From contig JAQISU010000179.1 of assembly GCA_029339505.1 (NCBI GenBank), positions 13,850,001 to 13,914,000 of the forward strand: a stretch of DNA of 64,000 nucleotides, written 5' to 3'. A program made the position numbers and the translations under genes. Positions 34,930 through 47,128 of this stretch are shown piece after piece (positions within the stretch are counted from its first letter, which is position 1; the number at the start of each line of letters is the position of its first letter). The notes beneath the pieces were generated by a model. That model saw only the letters and a program-made list of their open reading frames with translations, did no database searches and was not told the origin of the DNA. Origin of the DNA: Unio delphinus. Taxonomy: Eukaryota; Mollusca; Bivalvia; Unionida; Unionidae.

Positions 34930-36340
34930 GCTCTGTAGGTGATACAGGAATTAAAAATCTTGGGATATCTCATCTTGATTGCTCCACTCAAATGTGAATC
35001 TTGGATCATCCTCATCAATCTTGCAACAGAACTGCCAGGAATCGAGATATCCTCTCATCTGCATTAAGCAACTATGATGGCAGGTGCTTCAGTCCAGAGT
35101 TACTGAACAACTGGATCTTAATAAAAAAAATATGCCCTAAAGAACAGTTCTCACAACAAGTGGTGGAGAATCCCTCAAATGAGATGTCCATCCACCTAAG
35201 AGACATACAAAGACAGTGGAATTAATTCTAAGTGAAACACACAAGAGCGCTTTATTCCAACATAGGTAAACACACTGCAATAGCTAAATTCCTATTGCTT
35301 TTTTTTTAGGAGAAACAGTTAGTGCCAATCACAATTAAACCTACCATTCCGTGATCACTGGGACACTGGAAGAGAGTATATCAGACAGACTAAAGACCCA
35401 TCCAATCTTCGATCATTTTGGATTTCATCTGGCCAAAATGACACTTGATCTTTATGCAAGTGGAATTTATCATGGTTGAACTACTCTTAGGAACTAAATT
35501 AGTTCATCTCTCATACAAGTCCTACCTCCTCACTGCTTTAGCAGTCGGCAGGCAATATCAGTGAATATATTTTGTGTTGGTGAACCCATCTTACATGCAG
35601 TTCTAACAAGATGGATCAGTATAACTCATGAAGCACCCAACATTCATTGCTGAGAACTGACGACTGTTCATCGGTAATCAGATATTGGTAAAAATTCCAG
35701 TCTACTCTGTACATTTCATCTCAAGGTCATCGACAGGAATGAGTGTCAGTTCTGAAGTGCTATTTCAGGAAGAAAGAGCTGTTGCATTGATTATGGGGAA
35801 AGACTATATCATCACTGAGACTTTTGTCCTGAATGTAGTGGGCTTCTGTTTCATACTTTCAGACTAAACTAACACCAATGAATTTGCTTGCATAAGGTGA
35901 GGATAATCACTACAAACATTGCAAGTGTTCATTAACTGTAATGGAATGGAGATCCAAGTACACTTCTCCAGCTTTTATCAGAGATCTTTAATTCTAAAAG
36001 GTTTCATTCGATGTGAATGAACCTTTACCATTGATGCATAAGTTTTGCTTTTCAGGTCATTCAGCAACTTATAAAGATGCAGCTATTTTCCTTTTCAGAG
36101 CCACTCCCCGACATATGGAGTCTATTTTTACCCCTTCAAGTCAGATGATTTAGAATCCAGCTCAAATAATATAGGGGACTGGCAATGGTATCTCTTGGAT
36201 AAGGGAATGTATCTCCCACCACCGCCTTCTACCTGTTCACCTAAGTTATTATGATTGGGTAACATATTTGAAGAAGGAGCCAAATTTTTCTAGTAAAAGT
36301 ATGTTTTTTCAATAATACTTACCCAATCATAATAGACAAA
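34930..36340 (+). mobile_element. Possible DIRS/Ngaro-type recombinase remnant
   Basis: Less AT-rich than its surroundings, with broken frames. YLLTALAVGRQYQ near 35520-35560 recalls the start of tyrosine recombinases of DIRS-like retrotransposons. A 17-bp inverted pair (TTATGATTGGGTAA / TTACCCAATCATAA) lies near 36247-36335. No clear boundaries. Tentative. Confidence 0.25.
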
Positions 36341-36437
36341 CACCTTCCCCCCCCCCTCCCAATAGCTACATCCATATTGAGAGCATGCCTTCTCATCATT
36401 TAGTAATTTATGAATTCAAAGGACATGGTACAAGTTG

Positions 36438-37869
36438 CAGACCTGCCAACCCTACTGAAAAAATCGGTTGAATCCCGATTTTTTGACCTACATCCCAATT
36501 CATCAAGAAAATTTCATTTTCTGTTTCCCTGTTTCTGTATCAGGTTTTTCTGTGTCTGGTATATTTCTTAGTACTTTATCATATCTGGCTTCATTTCCGG
36601 TTTTCATCAGCTTTCTGTGCAGATTGATGAGCTTCTCCTGGATATTTATTATTACCTGGAACTGAGTGACAAAAGGATTTCAAGAATTTTCAACTTCTGC
36701 ATAATGTTGAAGTCAGGAAAATCCTGAAGCATTGCCCAACTAGATGGCTTTCTCTTGGAAAGTGCATTAATCGTCTTCTAGAGCTGTGGGTGCCACTTAG
36801 TGAGTTTATTGAGAAAATGTATTTAAAAGAAAAGGCAAAAAACAGAACTCTTCTGCAGCTGCTTGTAAGAAGGCAGTGGCAGATGTTGGTGCTGTGATTG
36901 TTGACAGCTGGTTTCGGCAGAAGGAAACAGTTATCACCTGCTTCGAGTCTCAGCAATGCCAGGCTGAAAAGAATAAGAGATAATCTAAACTCAAAACATA
37001 CCCTTGCATACTGCCAGTTTTTAAGCTGGATTCAGAACAGTTTTTGCAGACCCAACAGAGCTTGACAGCATGACATGCTCCTAATTCACAAGACCAGTGA
37101 CATGCTACTATCCATGAATTCCTTTCGATTGTTATTAAACCAAAGTACATTGCTGACAAGACAGACATCACAGCAATTGATGTAAAAGATGAAAGTTTGT
37201 ACATTCATTCTCAGGACTTGTACATGGGTTAGGCAACCAACAAACTTCTAGAAAAGATGAATTCTGAAGCACAGTTACAGACATGAATCACTGTCATACA
37301 TAAAGGAAAATGTCCAACCATTGCAGATGTGGCTAAACAATCTGTAGCCTCATTTAAGAACCTGGCCTTTTTCACCAGCCGAATGGAAGGAATCAACACT
37401 GATGATCTGCATAGAGATTTTCAGCTGTACCAAAGCTACAATTTAGACGCAGAAATGAATATGGAAAGAGCAGACGTCAGTGGGTTGCTCTCAGGGAAAA
37501 AAAAGAATGGATCTGGACAGCTGTTGTTTCCAACCCTTGGGAGAGTAATGCTATCAATACTTTCAATACCACACAGCAACAGCAATGCTGAGAAAGCATT
37601 CAAAATGGTCACACAAAAAAACAGAACTAATCAAAGAACCAGCCTGTCAGCATCTTTCTTGTTAGAAATTTTGGCACCCAAGGACAAAATAAATGATGAA
37701 CTTTTGCAGAAATGCAAATCTGCAACATACAATGGACTGAAATGACAAAAATAGACATCGTTGTCATGATATATACACCTTATTCTTGTACATCCTGATT
37801 TTTTAACCTGCCTCCTGATTTGTAATGGTGATTTTCCGGATTTTGATTTCTTCAATGTTGGCAGGTCTG
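36438..37869 (+). mobile_element. hAT element, 6-bp duplication, copy A
   Basis: A 1432-bp element with perfect 13-bp inverted ends CAGACCTGCCAAC (36438-36450 and 37857-37869). It is flanked by AAGTTG (36432-36437, 37870-37875). It carries the C-terminal half of a hAT transposase on the plus strand. The ends resemble those of the element at 54745 (CATACATGCCAACC), so the two are relatives, probably Repbase hAT6. Confidence 0.85.
36700..37745 (+). pseudogene. hAT transposase C-terminal half, copy A
   Basis: From about 36700 the strand reads KILKHCPTRWLSLGKCINRL then LELWVPLSEFIEKM, the conserved hAT region before the last acidic residue. After stops and shifts, a 138-codon open stretch (37329-37745) holds the dimerisation domain (LSIPHSNSNAEKAFKMVTQK) and ends CKSATYNGLK. 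The N-terminal zinc finger and first catalytic residues are deleted. Confidence 0.8.
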
Positions 37870-37875
37870 AAGTTG

Positions 37876-38846
37876 TGATTATAGTGTCCGATAACTTTTA
37901 GCTATTTAGCTAAACGTTTGAACCTGGGAAATTTGGATTTGTGAGGTTAATAGTTCTCCTATGGAATTTTGATTGTGTAAGCATTATTGAAGAAATATTT
38001 TACTTTATTAAATTTGTTCAGTTATAGATGTGCGAGGAGAAATCGAATTTGCATGATGTTGATTGCTTTGCTATGAAGAAATTTAATTTGTATGACAAAG
38101 GGTTGCTTGTTCTAAAACTTTCTGATGCACTATTGTGTCTGAAGAATCACATGAATGATGTCAGTTTAGTAATGTGGATTGTTTTTTGTATTGTAAGCCT
38201 TAATCTAATTAGCTTTGAAATATCACTTGACAGTAAATGTAATCAGATATCCCACAATGGACTAGAACTGATACATACCAACACCTGGTTTATGTTATAC
38301 ATTAGTAGGGTTTAAGTTCCATAGCAAAGATATTCTCAGGGCAGACTTTACTCCCCTTCCAAGCTGTATTGATGTCATGTATTGAATAAATTCCACATTA
38401 CGCCTTCTACAGTTATTCTTCAAAAACAAATAACATTACATTTTTTAAAAAATTTAATACCAAGTAGGGATTGAACCATACTTGACACGTGGATATGTCT
38501 TGACAGAATAAGAGACAACTTCAAAGACCTATTTTTGATGTCGGGTTCAAAATAAAAAAAGCTATCACAAAGATTTTTTCCTGAACGTTTGTTGTGAAAA
38601 TGTAAACATATAAGGAAATATTTTATTACCAAACTTGGTATGTTGATGTTTCATTTGTATATCTGAGATGGTTTAAATAGTTAGCAGTTGAAATAAATTT
38701 AAGAAGGGAAGAAAGGGACCTTACTGTAAATTCTTGCAAAATCATGGGATTTATTTGGAAACCCTCTCTGTACATTTCTGAACTCCTAATGTAACATAAA
38801 ATCCTTTTCATTCATATAGGATAAGGAAGCTTTTTTTCTTCTTCAG
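37876..38846. other. CEP44 intron 2, end
   Basis: Unique AT-rich intron leading to the exon 3 acceptor; short frames here have no motif. Confidence 0.4.
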
Positions 38847-39053
38847 GTTTTGCGAGATGAGTTTCATTACAAGCCTCCCATCACAAAGGAACAGTTCTTC
38901 AATAGCGGGTTTGCTGAGAGAAAAATCATCATGTGCAGTAGTATAATTGAGATGGTCAAAGCCAAAAGTCAGGGTCTGCAGCCGCAAAAACCACCCAGCC
39001 AGAAACGTACTTCTGCTATCACAAGTCATATCTCCCAGTCTAATACATCTAAA
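38847..39053 (+). CDS. CEP44: CEP44 exon 3
   Basis: Begins after CTTCTTCAG and encodes VLRDEFHYKPPITKEQFFNS then GFAERKIIMCSSIIEMVK, the end of the conserved CEP44 domain (human LLRDQFNYKPILTKKQF and GFAEWKI). A basic, serine- and proline-rich linker follows. It ends AAA|GTTAGT in phase 0 (69 codons). Confidence 0.92.
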
Positions 39054-40111
39054 GTTAGTCTTTACATTGGTAATTTATAATTTGGTAATAACAGAGGGAA
39101 GAAAACAAAACATAAATCTGAGTGTTTCTCAATAATAAGTAAGTAACCAGTATAAATATAAGAGTTGTGTATACCAAGATTTTTGAAATAATGGATCCAA
39201 CATCAAGTGGCAACATACCCCAAGAATGCAAATGAAATATGATTCCTAATACAGACTCGTGTGATACTTGCATTCCCAATAGGGACTGCATAACTGGAAA
39301 TTGCATAACTCCAAACATTTGGTTTCACTTCCTTTAATTTATGTAATTAAATTAACTTAAATACCATATATTTTAGCTGTTTATGAAGCCTAATTTTAGG
39401 GTTTAAGAAAGATAATTTATTTATCTTTTAGTCTTCACTAAAAAAATGAAATAAAAATAATTCATATGAAATTTTGTTAACTTGCAGTTTCATGTAAATT
39501 GGTGGATATCTGTGTTCGAGAAACTAGGGCTTTCTGCACATTACCTAAAAAGTTATGAATCATTTTATTTTATTGCTAACACAGTATCTTAAAGATATTA
39601 CTAAACACTTTAAATAGCATTTCACATTTACTGAGCTGAACAGACATGGTTTCAAAACTGCCTGGACTAGCTCATATCTGCTGTCCAGCGTGTCCTTGGA
39701 AAGACACTGAGCTCCCATTCTATGGTCTCAAATAGCCAGTAATGTTATAAGTGCCATTAAAAGATGTTATGAATTAGACCTGGGGGATAATTGTAAAATT
39801 TCTTGCCTTGGTTGTTGACATTATAGCTATATACTTTGATTGATATCACCATCTAGAAAGCATGAGAGAAAAGTTAGATATTGAAAAAACAATACAAGTA
39901 CTTAAAATGGGAAGAAGTTAGACATGAAGTAATAAGGTGGGTTTTTTTCTTCAGTAACGGATAAATTTAGTTTTGCTAATATCAGTTGCAGAGTTGCTTT
40001 AAATACGAACTCAATTGGGTACTGAAATGTGTCTCATGATTGCTATATATGGAAATAGTTTACCAGCGTAGCTAAAGTACTATGACAGCATGCTGAGTGG
40101 ATATTAATTTT
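39054..40111. other. CEP44 intron 3, first part
   Basis: About 1 kb of AT-rich intron with no recognised element. Confidence 0.4.
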
Positions 40112-40117
40112 AATTAA

Positions 40118-42083
40118 CAGGGCTTGAAATTAGCGGTAGTCCGCTAGCCCGAGGCTGGTAGATTTCTTGTCGGACTAGTAACTATCATAATGTTATTAGT
40201 CCGATGGGCTAGTAAGTTTTGTTTATCAACAGTTTGTTTACTCAATACCTTAATAATGACGCGACTTCAGCATATACAGTGTATGCTGTAGAATCAGCAC
40301 AGTGACAGTTGTAAACTCAATCATAAAATATTAGCATGAGTAGATGAAGTCAATTTCTGCCTCAGAAATGTGTTTCTATTACAACAAGCCATCTGATTTT
40401 GTGCATTTCGCTTAACAGCGCCAATCATGGTCCCGTCGTTAACAAACAACAGAATTTTGGTAATTTATATCCTAATTAATCTGACAGTGAATTAAATGAA
40501 AAATAACCTGGTATCACACTTTATTCACGCGACCACATTAACAAACTACAAACCTCAACACATGGCATCAACTATCCAAAGAAATTAGTTTGCACGCTCG
40601 CTTGTTTTTTTCCTTTTTTCTGTTTTTTTTTTTTTTTTATTGCTTGCTAGCCAAACGCGTTAACAGTCACAAACGGGGAACTGTACAATTTATGTCTGCA
40701 TCAAAATAATTATAAGAATTAGATCAATTTATTATGATCACATTACTGACACATCATTTCCATACAACTACTTTTTCTATGACAGTAAAAAAGAAAACTT
40801 TTTTAAATATATTTTTCTCATACAAGACTGAACAAATATTTGAATACATGTGAAGATATCCAAGCAGAATGAAATACATTTGTTGGGAATTAAAATCTCT
40901 CAGCATGGGCATCTAATATTTGAAAATTTTCCGCATATTATTAATTTCAACAATACATTGAGGTCCGATTAATTAGGATCACTTACTAAACTTACGCTAT
41001 TGTAATGATGAGACCGTAATTGGAGCTGTTGAATGCAACGCACTGAGTCTGATGGCTTCGTTTCATGGGAACACACATTTTCCAAGGTGAAACTAACATT
41101 ATCTTCTGATAATAATATTTTATAACAGTGTTTACAATAGCCACTGCTTTGATCCTGCAGAAATCAAGACTTTATTAGGGAGAGGCCAATTACTTGGGGG
41201 GGTAGCCAAAGGCACGTAGTTTTGAAACGCGTGTCTTGCTCAGGCTTACTTATATAAAAGACATTGCCATTTGTTACTTTAAATAAATCGTGTTAGTTAT
41301 ACTGAAACATCTCATATTTCAAAAAGAGGCACAAATCCCGCCTTATAAAACAGGCAAAATGTGGCATTTTATAGAAGGTGTTCAGCCTCCGGAAAAAGCA
41401 AAATTTGAATGAAAATGAAATAAAAGAAAGGAATAATCCTTATGATATGAAAAAGCATAATCGGACGTTTCAGAAGACATGGACAAAAGCTGAATTATGA
41501 TGAGGATAAGAACGTTATGTGGTGTAACTGGTGTAAGGAATTCGCATAAAACAAACACAGAGAAAACATCCAGTTTTGTTGCGATTGTTCCAACTTTAAA
41601 TTGAATCGGAGATGAAAATGGTGAAGAGTTACTGGAAATCTTTGTTTGAGACCTTGGGTTCTGTGCAACCTACTCTTTATAATCTTCCATACAAATGACA
41701 TTCCAACATATGATCCGTCACCAGCAATACATTTGTGGAACATTTCAGAGAGACGAGTAAGGAGACAAGAACAATGTCCATATGGACCCAGAGGCAGGTG
41801 GATGATGAAAAATGACACCTGGATTCCTTTCTGGAATTGGATCCAGATTATCTTGAGAAACAAGAAATGTTAATTGACAGATTGATGATTTGAAGTAGGA
41901 TTTTTACTTCTGTACCTCTGCATTTCATATAATGCTATTTATGAAAGAAAATTGTTCTTAATCTCAATACAAGTGTGTGACAGTTTTGTGGACAGGACTA
42001 GTAAATGATTGGCAGCACTAGTAAGTTTCTCAGTACACTAGTCCGACTGGCTACCAAGAAATTTGTGTTAAATTCAAGCCCTG
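40118..42083 (+). mobile_element. hAT-like element with CAGGGCTTGAA ends
   Basis: A 1966-bp element. Left end CAGGGCTTGAAATTAGC, right end (reversed) CAGGGCTTGAATTTAAC; subterminal GTCGGACTAG motifs occur near both ends. Flanked by AATTAA (40112-40117, 42084-42089), though the site is low-complexity. The plus strand around 41430-41870 keeps traces of a TTF-type zinc-finger hAT protein. Confidence 0.7.
41430..41873 (+). pseudogene. Remnant of a TTF-zinc-finger hAT protein
   Basis: Broken frames read RTFQKTWTKAELNYDEDKNV then MWCNWCKEFA, resembling the TTF zinc finger at the start of ZNF862-like hAT proteins, and further on YDPSPAIHLWNISERR, resembling a C-terminal stretch. The catalytic region between is absent. 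Assignment is from memory of such proteins. Confidence 0.45.
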
Positions 42084-42174
42084 AATTAATTAATAAATTT
42101 TTCACCTCTTAGCATAGTTTTCACATCTGTAATGCCATTATTTGACATTATAACTTTCTTAAATCAGGACCAGC

Positions 42175-42292
42175 ATTCATGTCCCATATTCACCATATTC
42201 ATGTCCCATATTCACCATATTCATGTCCCATATTCACCATATTCATGTCCCATATTCACCATATTCATGTCCCATATTCACCATATTTCCCG
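42175..42292. repeat. 22-bp minisatellite
   Basis: About five nearly perfect copies of ATTCATGTCCCATATTCACC plus AT. Confidence 0.92.
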
Positions 42293-43810
42293 AAACCATT
42301 CCTCATATCGAGATTTTGCATTTTCTTACTCGGATACTTCTGACAATTCTGGGATATTTGTTTTTGGTAGGGATAGTTTTTCAGATGTACACTTGTGAGT
42401 ATATTTCTCTTGAAAAACATTAGTTGCAAAATTCCTAAAAATGTAAAGTGTATTATAACAGTTACACAGCATTATATTTAAACATATCGAGGCACTTCCC
42501 ATCTGAATTTTAACAAGATTTAAACCATCGATAAGTTTAGGCACACACACACACACACATATTGGATTGGAGATCTAGAATAGTCTTGATACACTCTCCT
42601 GCGTGTTATCAATTGAGTAATAGAGGCAATCATTTTGCCTTGTGATGATGAATCCTGTTTTAATGTTCACAATGAAGTTTTTGATTTTTTTAAAAAAAGA
42701 GAGTTAGGTCTATATACATGTACATCAATTTTCAAATACAATTGTTGGACAAAGGGAAGTAACTCACACTTTCCTTTTCTTACAGGCAGCTACTCCCCAG
42801 CAGAGGGGTATGATGCAGTGGAAAAAAGTATATATTTTTATGAATCTATGATTGCCTGTACCGTGTTATTTTTCAATTTAAAATATAAAATTATTTTAAG
42901 TTAATGAATATATGTATTTTATCATGGGTACGATTTTCTGATGAGCTCTTTCAGGTTGGATAAATATCACATTAGACGCTCTGTTCTGGTATGACCTACC
43001 ACCAATTCATATAAATCAACATAAGCTTTTACAGTGCCTAAATGGTACAAGACACCTTTGATATAGTTGATAGTTAGAAAATTGTAATTGGATATTGGAA
43101 TTGTTCAACTTGTATTTGCAGTTGTTTATGTACATTCCTAAATTCTTGAATTTAGATTTCAGTTATTTCACTGGTCAGAAAACAAAATTTAAAGAAGAGT
43201 GTTAGTGGCCAACTGGTTTCAGTTATATGTCACAAATGATGCTCATGGCAGCAGATGCTTTTACTGAAATGGCTGTTTAGCAATATCGGACATGTCATAC
43301 TGAAAGAGGTATTCATATTGGCAGATGCTGTTTATATACATTTTATGTACATGCAGTGGACATCAACTGATATTCATACAGGAAGCTTGTTTACATTTTA
43401 AATTTGTGACAAAAGTTGTTCCAAATACCTAGACTTTTGATTATGTACCAAACTGTGTATTTTTAACCTCACCTCACTCCACCGCCAGCCCCCAGTCCCA
43501 ATTTTCTGAGTACCTGGATCTGAGAACTTTTATAGTTGTGTCCTAATGCTCATGATACCAAATTTGATCCTTCTCTTTTTGAAGACTTTGTTTTTGTTGC
43601 TTGGAGAACTGATTTTTCTGTCTCAGCTGTACCTGGATCATCATAACCATGCCTTCTCAGATGACTTTATATTTCTTAATGATTTTATTTCATTTTAATT
43701 CAAAATCAAAATGAATTAGATTATACATTGTTTACATTCTCTGTCAGCTTATGTTCATGATGATTTTTAGGATGGAATAAAATATGTATTTATATTCTTT
43801 TTGTCTTCAG
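42293..43810. other. CEP44 intron 3, last part
   Basis: Intron sequence up to the exon 4 acceptor, with a short (CA)n run at 42541-42559. No gene or element recognised. Confidence 0.4.
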
Positions 43811-43895
43811 ACTGGAGTTTTAAAGCCAAAGTCATCTGAGCTTGTGGTTAGCAAATCAACAGAAGTCTTGACTGTGGGGAACTCCTCTGCTTTAG
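43811..43895 (+). CDS. CEP44: CEP44 exon 4
   Basis: Begins after TTGTCTTCAG and encodes TGVLKPKSSELVVSKSTEVL then TVGNSSAL, a disordered linker. It ends TTTAG|GTATTG in phase 1, which fits exon 5. The donor sequence is itself the first copy of the minisatellite unit that follows. With no strong conserved motif, the call rests on splice sites, phase and position. Confidence 0.7.
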
Positions 43896-44750
43896 GTATT
43901 GTTTGATTTAAAACAACTAAGAGACAGTTATTATGTACGGGTATTGTTTGATTTAAAACAACACAGAGACAGTTATTATGTATGGGTATTGTTTGATAAA
44001 AACAACACAGAGACAGTTTTTAGGTTTGGGTATTATTTGATTTAAACAACACATCGGCAGTTATTATGTATGGGTATTGTTTAATAAAAAAAACATCATA
44101 GAGACAGTTATTATATATGGATATTGTTTGATAAAAACAACACAGTTATGAGTGCAGGGTTCGTACGGTCTTTGAAGGTCTTTGAAAGTTTGGGAAAAAT
44201 GAGGTAGCGTTTTCAAGGCCTTGAAAGTTTGGGAAAATCGAGCATATTACCCTGAGGTCTTTGAAAGTCTTTGAAAATTGAAATAAACCCCCCAAAAAAT
44301 AATTTCTTTCCAGAATCACAAATAAAATTATCCGAGGTTAGATTCAGATGTAATCTAGTTATCCTGGTTTCTTTCTTTTTATGACCCGTTCAGTTTATTG
44401 CCGCCGCAATAACAAAAGAGGCTTTGTTTTGTTTGGCCATCCAAAGTATGCCGCGGCGGCGACTTCAATCACACATGCACTCTTCATCAAAGCAATACGG
44501 TGCCGCTACACACTTCATCAAAGGAAGTCACCAATAAAATTGCCCAAGGTCGTTAGCTTCGGATGCAGCTGGTTTTCCTGGCTTCTTTCATTTGACGAAT
44601 AGTTCAATTTGACTGGACGAGTCCATCAGTTTTAGCCAATCAAAATGTTAATTACACTAATTCTACGTAGAAAGTTCGCGAAAGTTATACGCTCGAGAAT
44701 TCAAAATTTCTTCATTCGATTTACATCGTCTGCAAGTTCAGTGTTTAAAA

Positions 44751-44951
44751 ATGCCAGGTCTTTGCTCTTTCAACGATATCTGGCTTGAACAAGAGAAGTA
44801 CAAGGAATGGCTGCAAAAGAATAAGTTATGCAAACGAAAGGCGTTTTGTACGCTGTGTAAAAAGACGATCAACTTGGCTTCAATGGGAGAAGGAGCCCTT
44901 ACAAGTCATGCCAAAGGTAGGTTGCAAATTAGTAACTACATGTTCATTTAG
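44751..44951 (+). pseudogene. BED-type N-terminus of the 5-bp-TSD hAT, copy 2
   Basis: MPGLCSFNDIWLEQEKYKEW is followed by CTLCKKTINLASMGEGALTS and HAKG, a BED/C2H2-like finger (CxxC ... H). After this exon-like piece the frame ends at 44951. Copy 1 carries the same start at 24429 but with a stop after WLE. Confidence 0.65.
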
Positions 44952-45416
44952 TGGAACAAAGATGCAGAAGTATAAGCAATTGGTAGTTTTTTGGAAAAAT
45001 AATGGTAATTCATTACTCGTCGGGTATAAAATAAGATCGTTTAGTTTGATGATTTGGGAGATATAGCAAAAGAGGGCCTGTTTAAATTTACTTCTACCGT
45101 CGGTTTATTTAACACGTTTGAGGAACAAAAATCATTTTCGAAAAATTTGTTCTACATAACAATATTCCTTGATTTAATACAAAAACATCCATTGTAATAA
45201 ATTAAATTCACGGATAAACAGTTTCAAAGTGCGCATGCGTACACTATATTAGAGTTAAACAAGAGTTCTTGTTCTTGAATTGCGAGTAAAAAAAAAAAAA
45301 AAAAAATTATAAAAAAAAGCCTCAACGAAACAAACAGGTTGCTATATATAGAACCTGTTTTGTCCAGTACTTTAAAGTGCGTGAAATATTACTAAATTTA
45401 AAGATGTTTATTACAA

Positions 45417-46209
45417 ATGGGGAAAAACATGTCCTGGGCTGACCCTGGACTTATGCAATCAGGATCAGACAAGGAAAAGGGAGAAACAAAACTTCGTAGG
45501 GTCCTAAAAATTATGTGTGAGGCAGGAAGAGAAGTAGAGTCCCGATGTGATTTAATATTAACTCAGTACGGAAAATTAGTGGATGAAGTTATCCAATCGG
45601 ACAATCATCCATTGAAATGCTTCAGTAGAACAGATGACAGACTTGATGAAGTGTTTTATTCTGTCCTTTCCAAAAGAAATGAATATGTTGAACTTTGGAA
45701 TGTTCTCCAGAAAATGTTGTTGTTATCACATGGGCAGGCAAGAGAGAGGATTTTCTATCAACAAACAGGTATCTGTTGAGAACCTCAGCAGAGAAAGCCT
45801 CAGAGCTCAAAGGTTAATCATTGACACAATGAGAAAAGCTGGTGGACCTTTGGAAATCATCATTAGCAATGAAATGATGACATATGCCTCCTCTGCAAGA
45901 CATAAGTACCATGCCTATCTGGATAAGAAGAAAGCAGAGGAGAAGGATGAGAAGAAAAACCCAAAAGGAAAGAAACGGGAGTTGGCCTTGGATGAAGTGG
46001 AAGAACTTAAAGTCAAAAAGCTGCGTCTTGACGCTGACATTGCCAGCCTACATGCTTCCTCTGTACAGAAAGCAGAAGAGGCAGAATTAAAAGGACTCAT
46101 TGTGCTTGTCACAGAGTCAAATGCTCTTAGGAGAAGAGCAGAGGAAAAGATGACAGTGGTGGCATCTCTTTCCAAAATGATTGAAGAGAAAAAAAAGCAA
46201 ATAAAATAA
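45417..46209 (+). pseudogene. hAT transposase C-terminal part, copy 2
   Basis: Frame 1 (45417-45779) carries the region before the dimerisation domain. A 5-base loss relative to copy 1 near 45740 (in the ATVERGFS coding stretch) shifts the frame. Frame 2 (45634-46209) continues VNKQVSVENLSRESLRAQRL and ends in a long charged tail with heptad-like KLRLDADIASLHASSVQKAE. Catalytic residues are absent. Confidence 0.75.
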
Positions 46210-47128
46210 TGCATTTGAAGCAGTGCTGATGTCTTTTAAGAGAACAATTTATGTTGTATTAAATCTGACACGTATGTTACATATTTCTGGAGAAAAAAAC
46301 AACAAATGTTAACCTATTTTCTAGATCATTATAATGCAATTTTAGGCAATTAAGTATAGTTTGACTTTAATCAGTAAAAAATATTGTGGTATTTGGCATT
46401 CGTTGTTTTCTCTTTTAACCTGTATACACAATGTTAGCAAAAATAGGTCTTGGAAATCTCTGTTTGTGGTCTTTGAAAGTTTGGGAAAAGTCTTTGAATT
46501 TATCAGTCATAGTTGAGTATGAACCCTGGAGTGGGAGTTGTTTCATTTTTTAAAAAATCAGTTTTTTGTATTCGTATTGTTTCATAAAAACTACACTGAG
46601 ACAGCTAATATGTATGGGTGTTGTTTCATAAAAACAACACAGTTTTTTCTATTGGTATTGCTTCACAAAAATAACACAGAGACAGCTATTATGTATGGGT
46701 GTTGTTTTATAAAAACAGCACAGTTTTATTGTATGGGTATTGTTTCATAAAAACAACACAAATCAGCTATTATGTATTGTGGTTGTTTCATAAAAACAAC
46801 AGTTTTTTTGTTTGGGTATTATTTCATAAAAACAACACAGTTTTTTTGTATGGGTATTGTTTCATAAAAACAACACAGTTTTTTGTATGGGTATTACTTC
46901 ATAAAAACAACACAGTTATTTTGTATGGGTATTGTTTCATAAAAACAATATAATTTTTTGTATGGGTATTATTTCATAAAAACAACACAAAACAGCTATT
47001 TTGCACTAAACTGTCTTATATCAAGTATATTCATGTGCCTTACAACTTGTATTCTCAGTGACTGACTTGTTGGGGTTGGGATTGGGTAATTTTAAGAATT
47101 GGGGAAACCTGAAAATCCCGAAAATATG

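Larger units (their letters stand above)
44155..46528 (+). mobile_element. hAT element, 5-bp duplication, copy 2 (inside the minisatellite)
   Basis: 2374 bp, from CAGGGTTCGTACGGTCTTTG to GAGTATGAACCCTG, flanked by GAGTG on both sides (44150-44154, 46529-46533). By eye it is closely similar to copy 1 over its whole length, including the deletion of the catalytic core, although it keeps more of the region around 45417-45600. Confidence 0.88.
43895..47005. repeat. About 40-45-bp minisatellite from the exon 4 donor, split by a hAT
   Basis: The unit is GGGTATTGTTTGATTAAAAA-like, then CAACACAGAGACAGTTATTA and TGTAT. The array begins at the last base of CEP44 exon 4 (TTTAG|GTATTGTTTGATTTAAAAC), runs to about 44154, is cut by the hAT copy 2, and resumes at about 46540 with shorter 36-42-bp units (TTTTTTGTATGGGTATTG then TTTCATAAAAACAACACAG) to about 47005. 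Confidence 0.85.
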
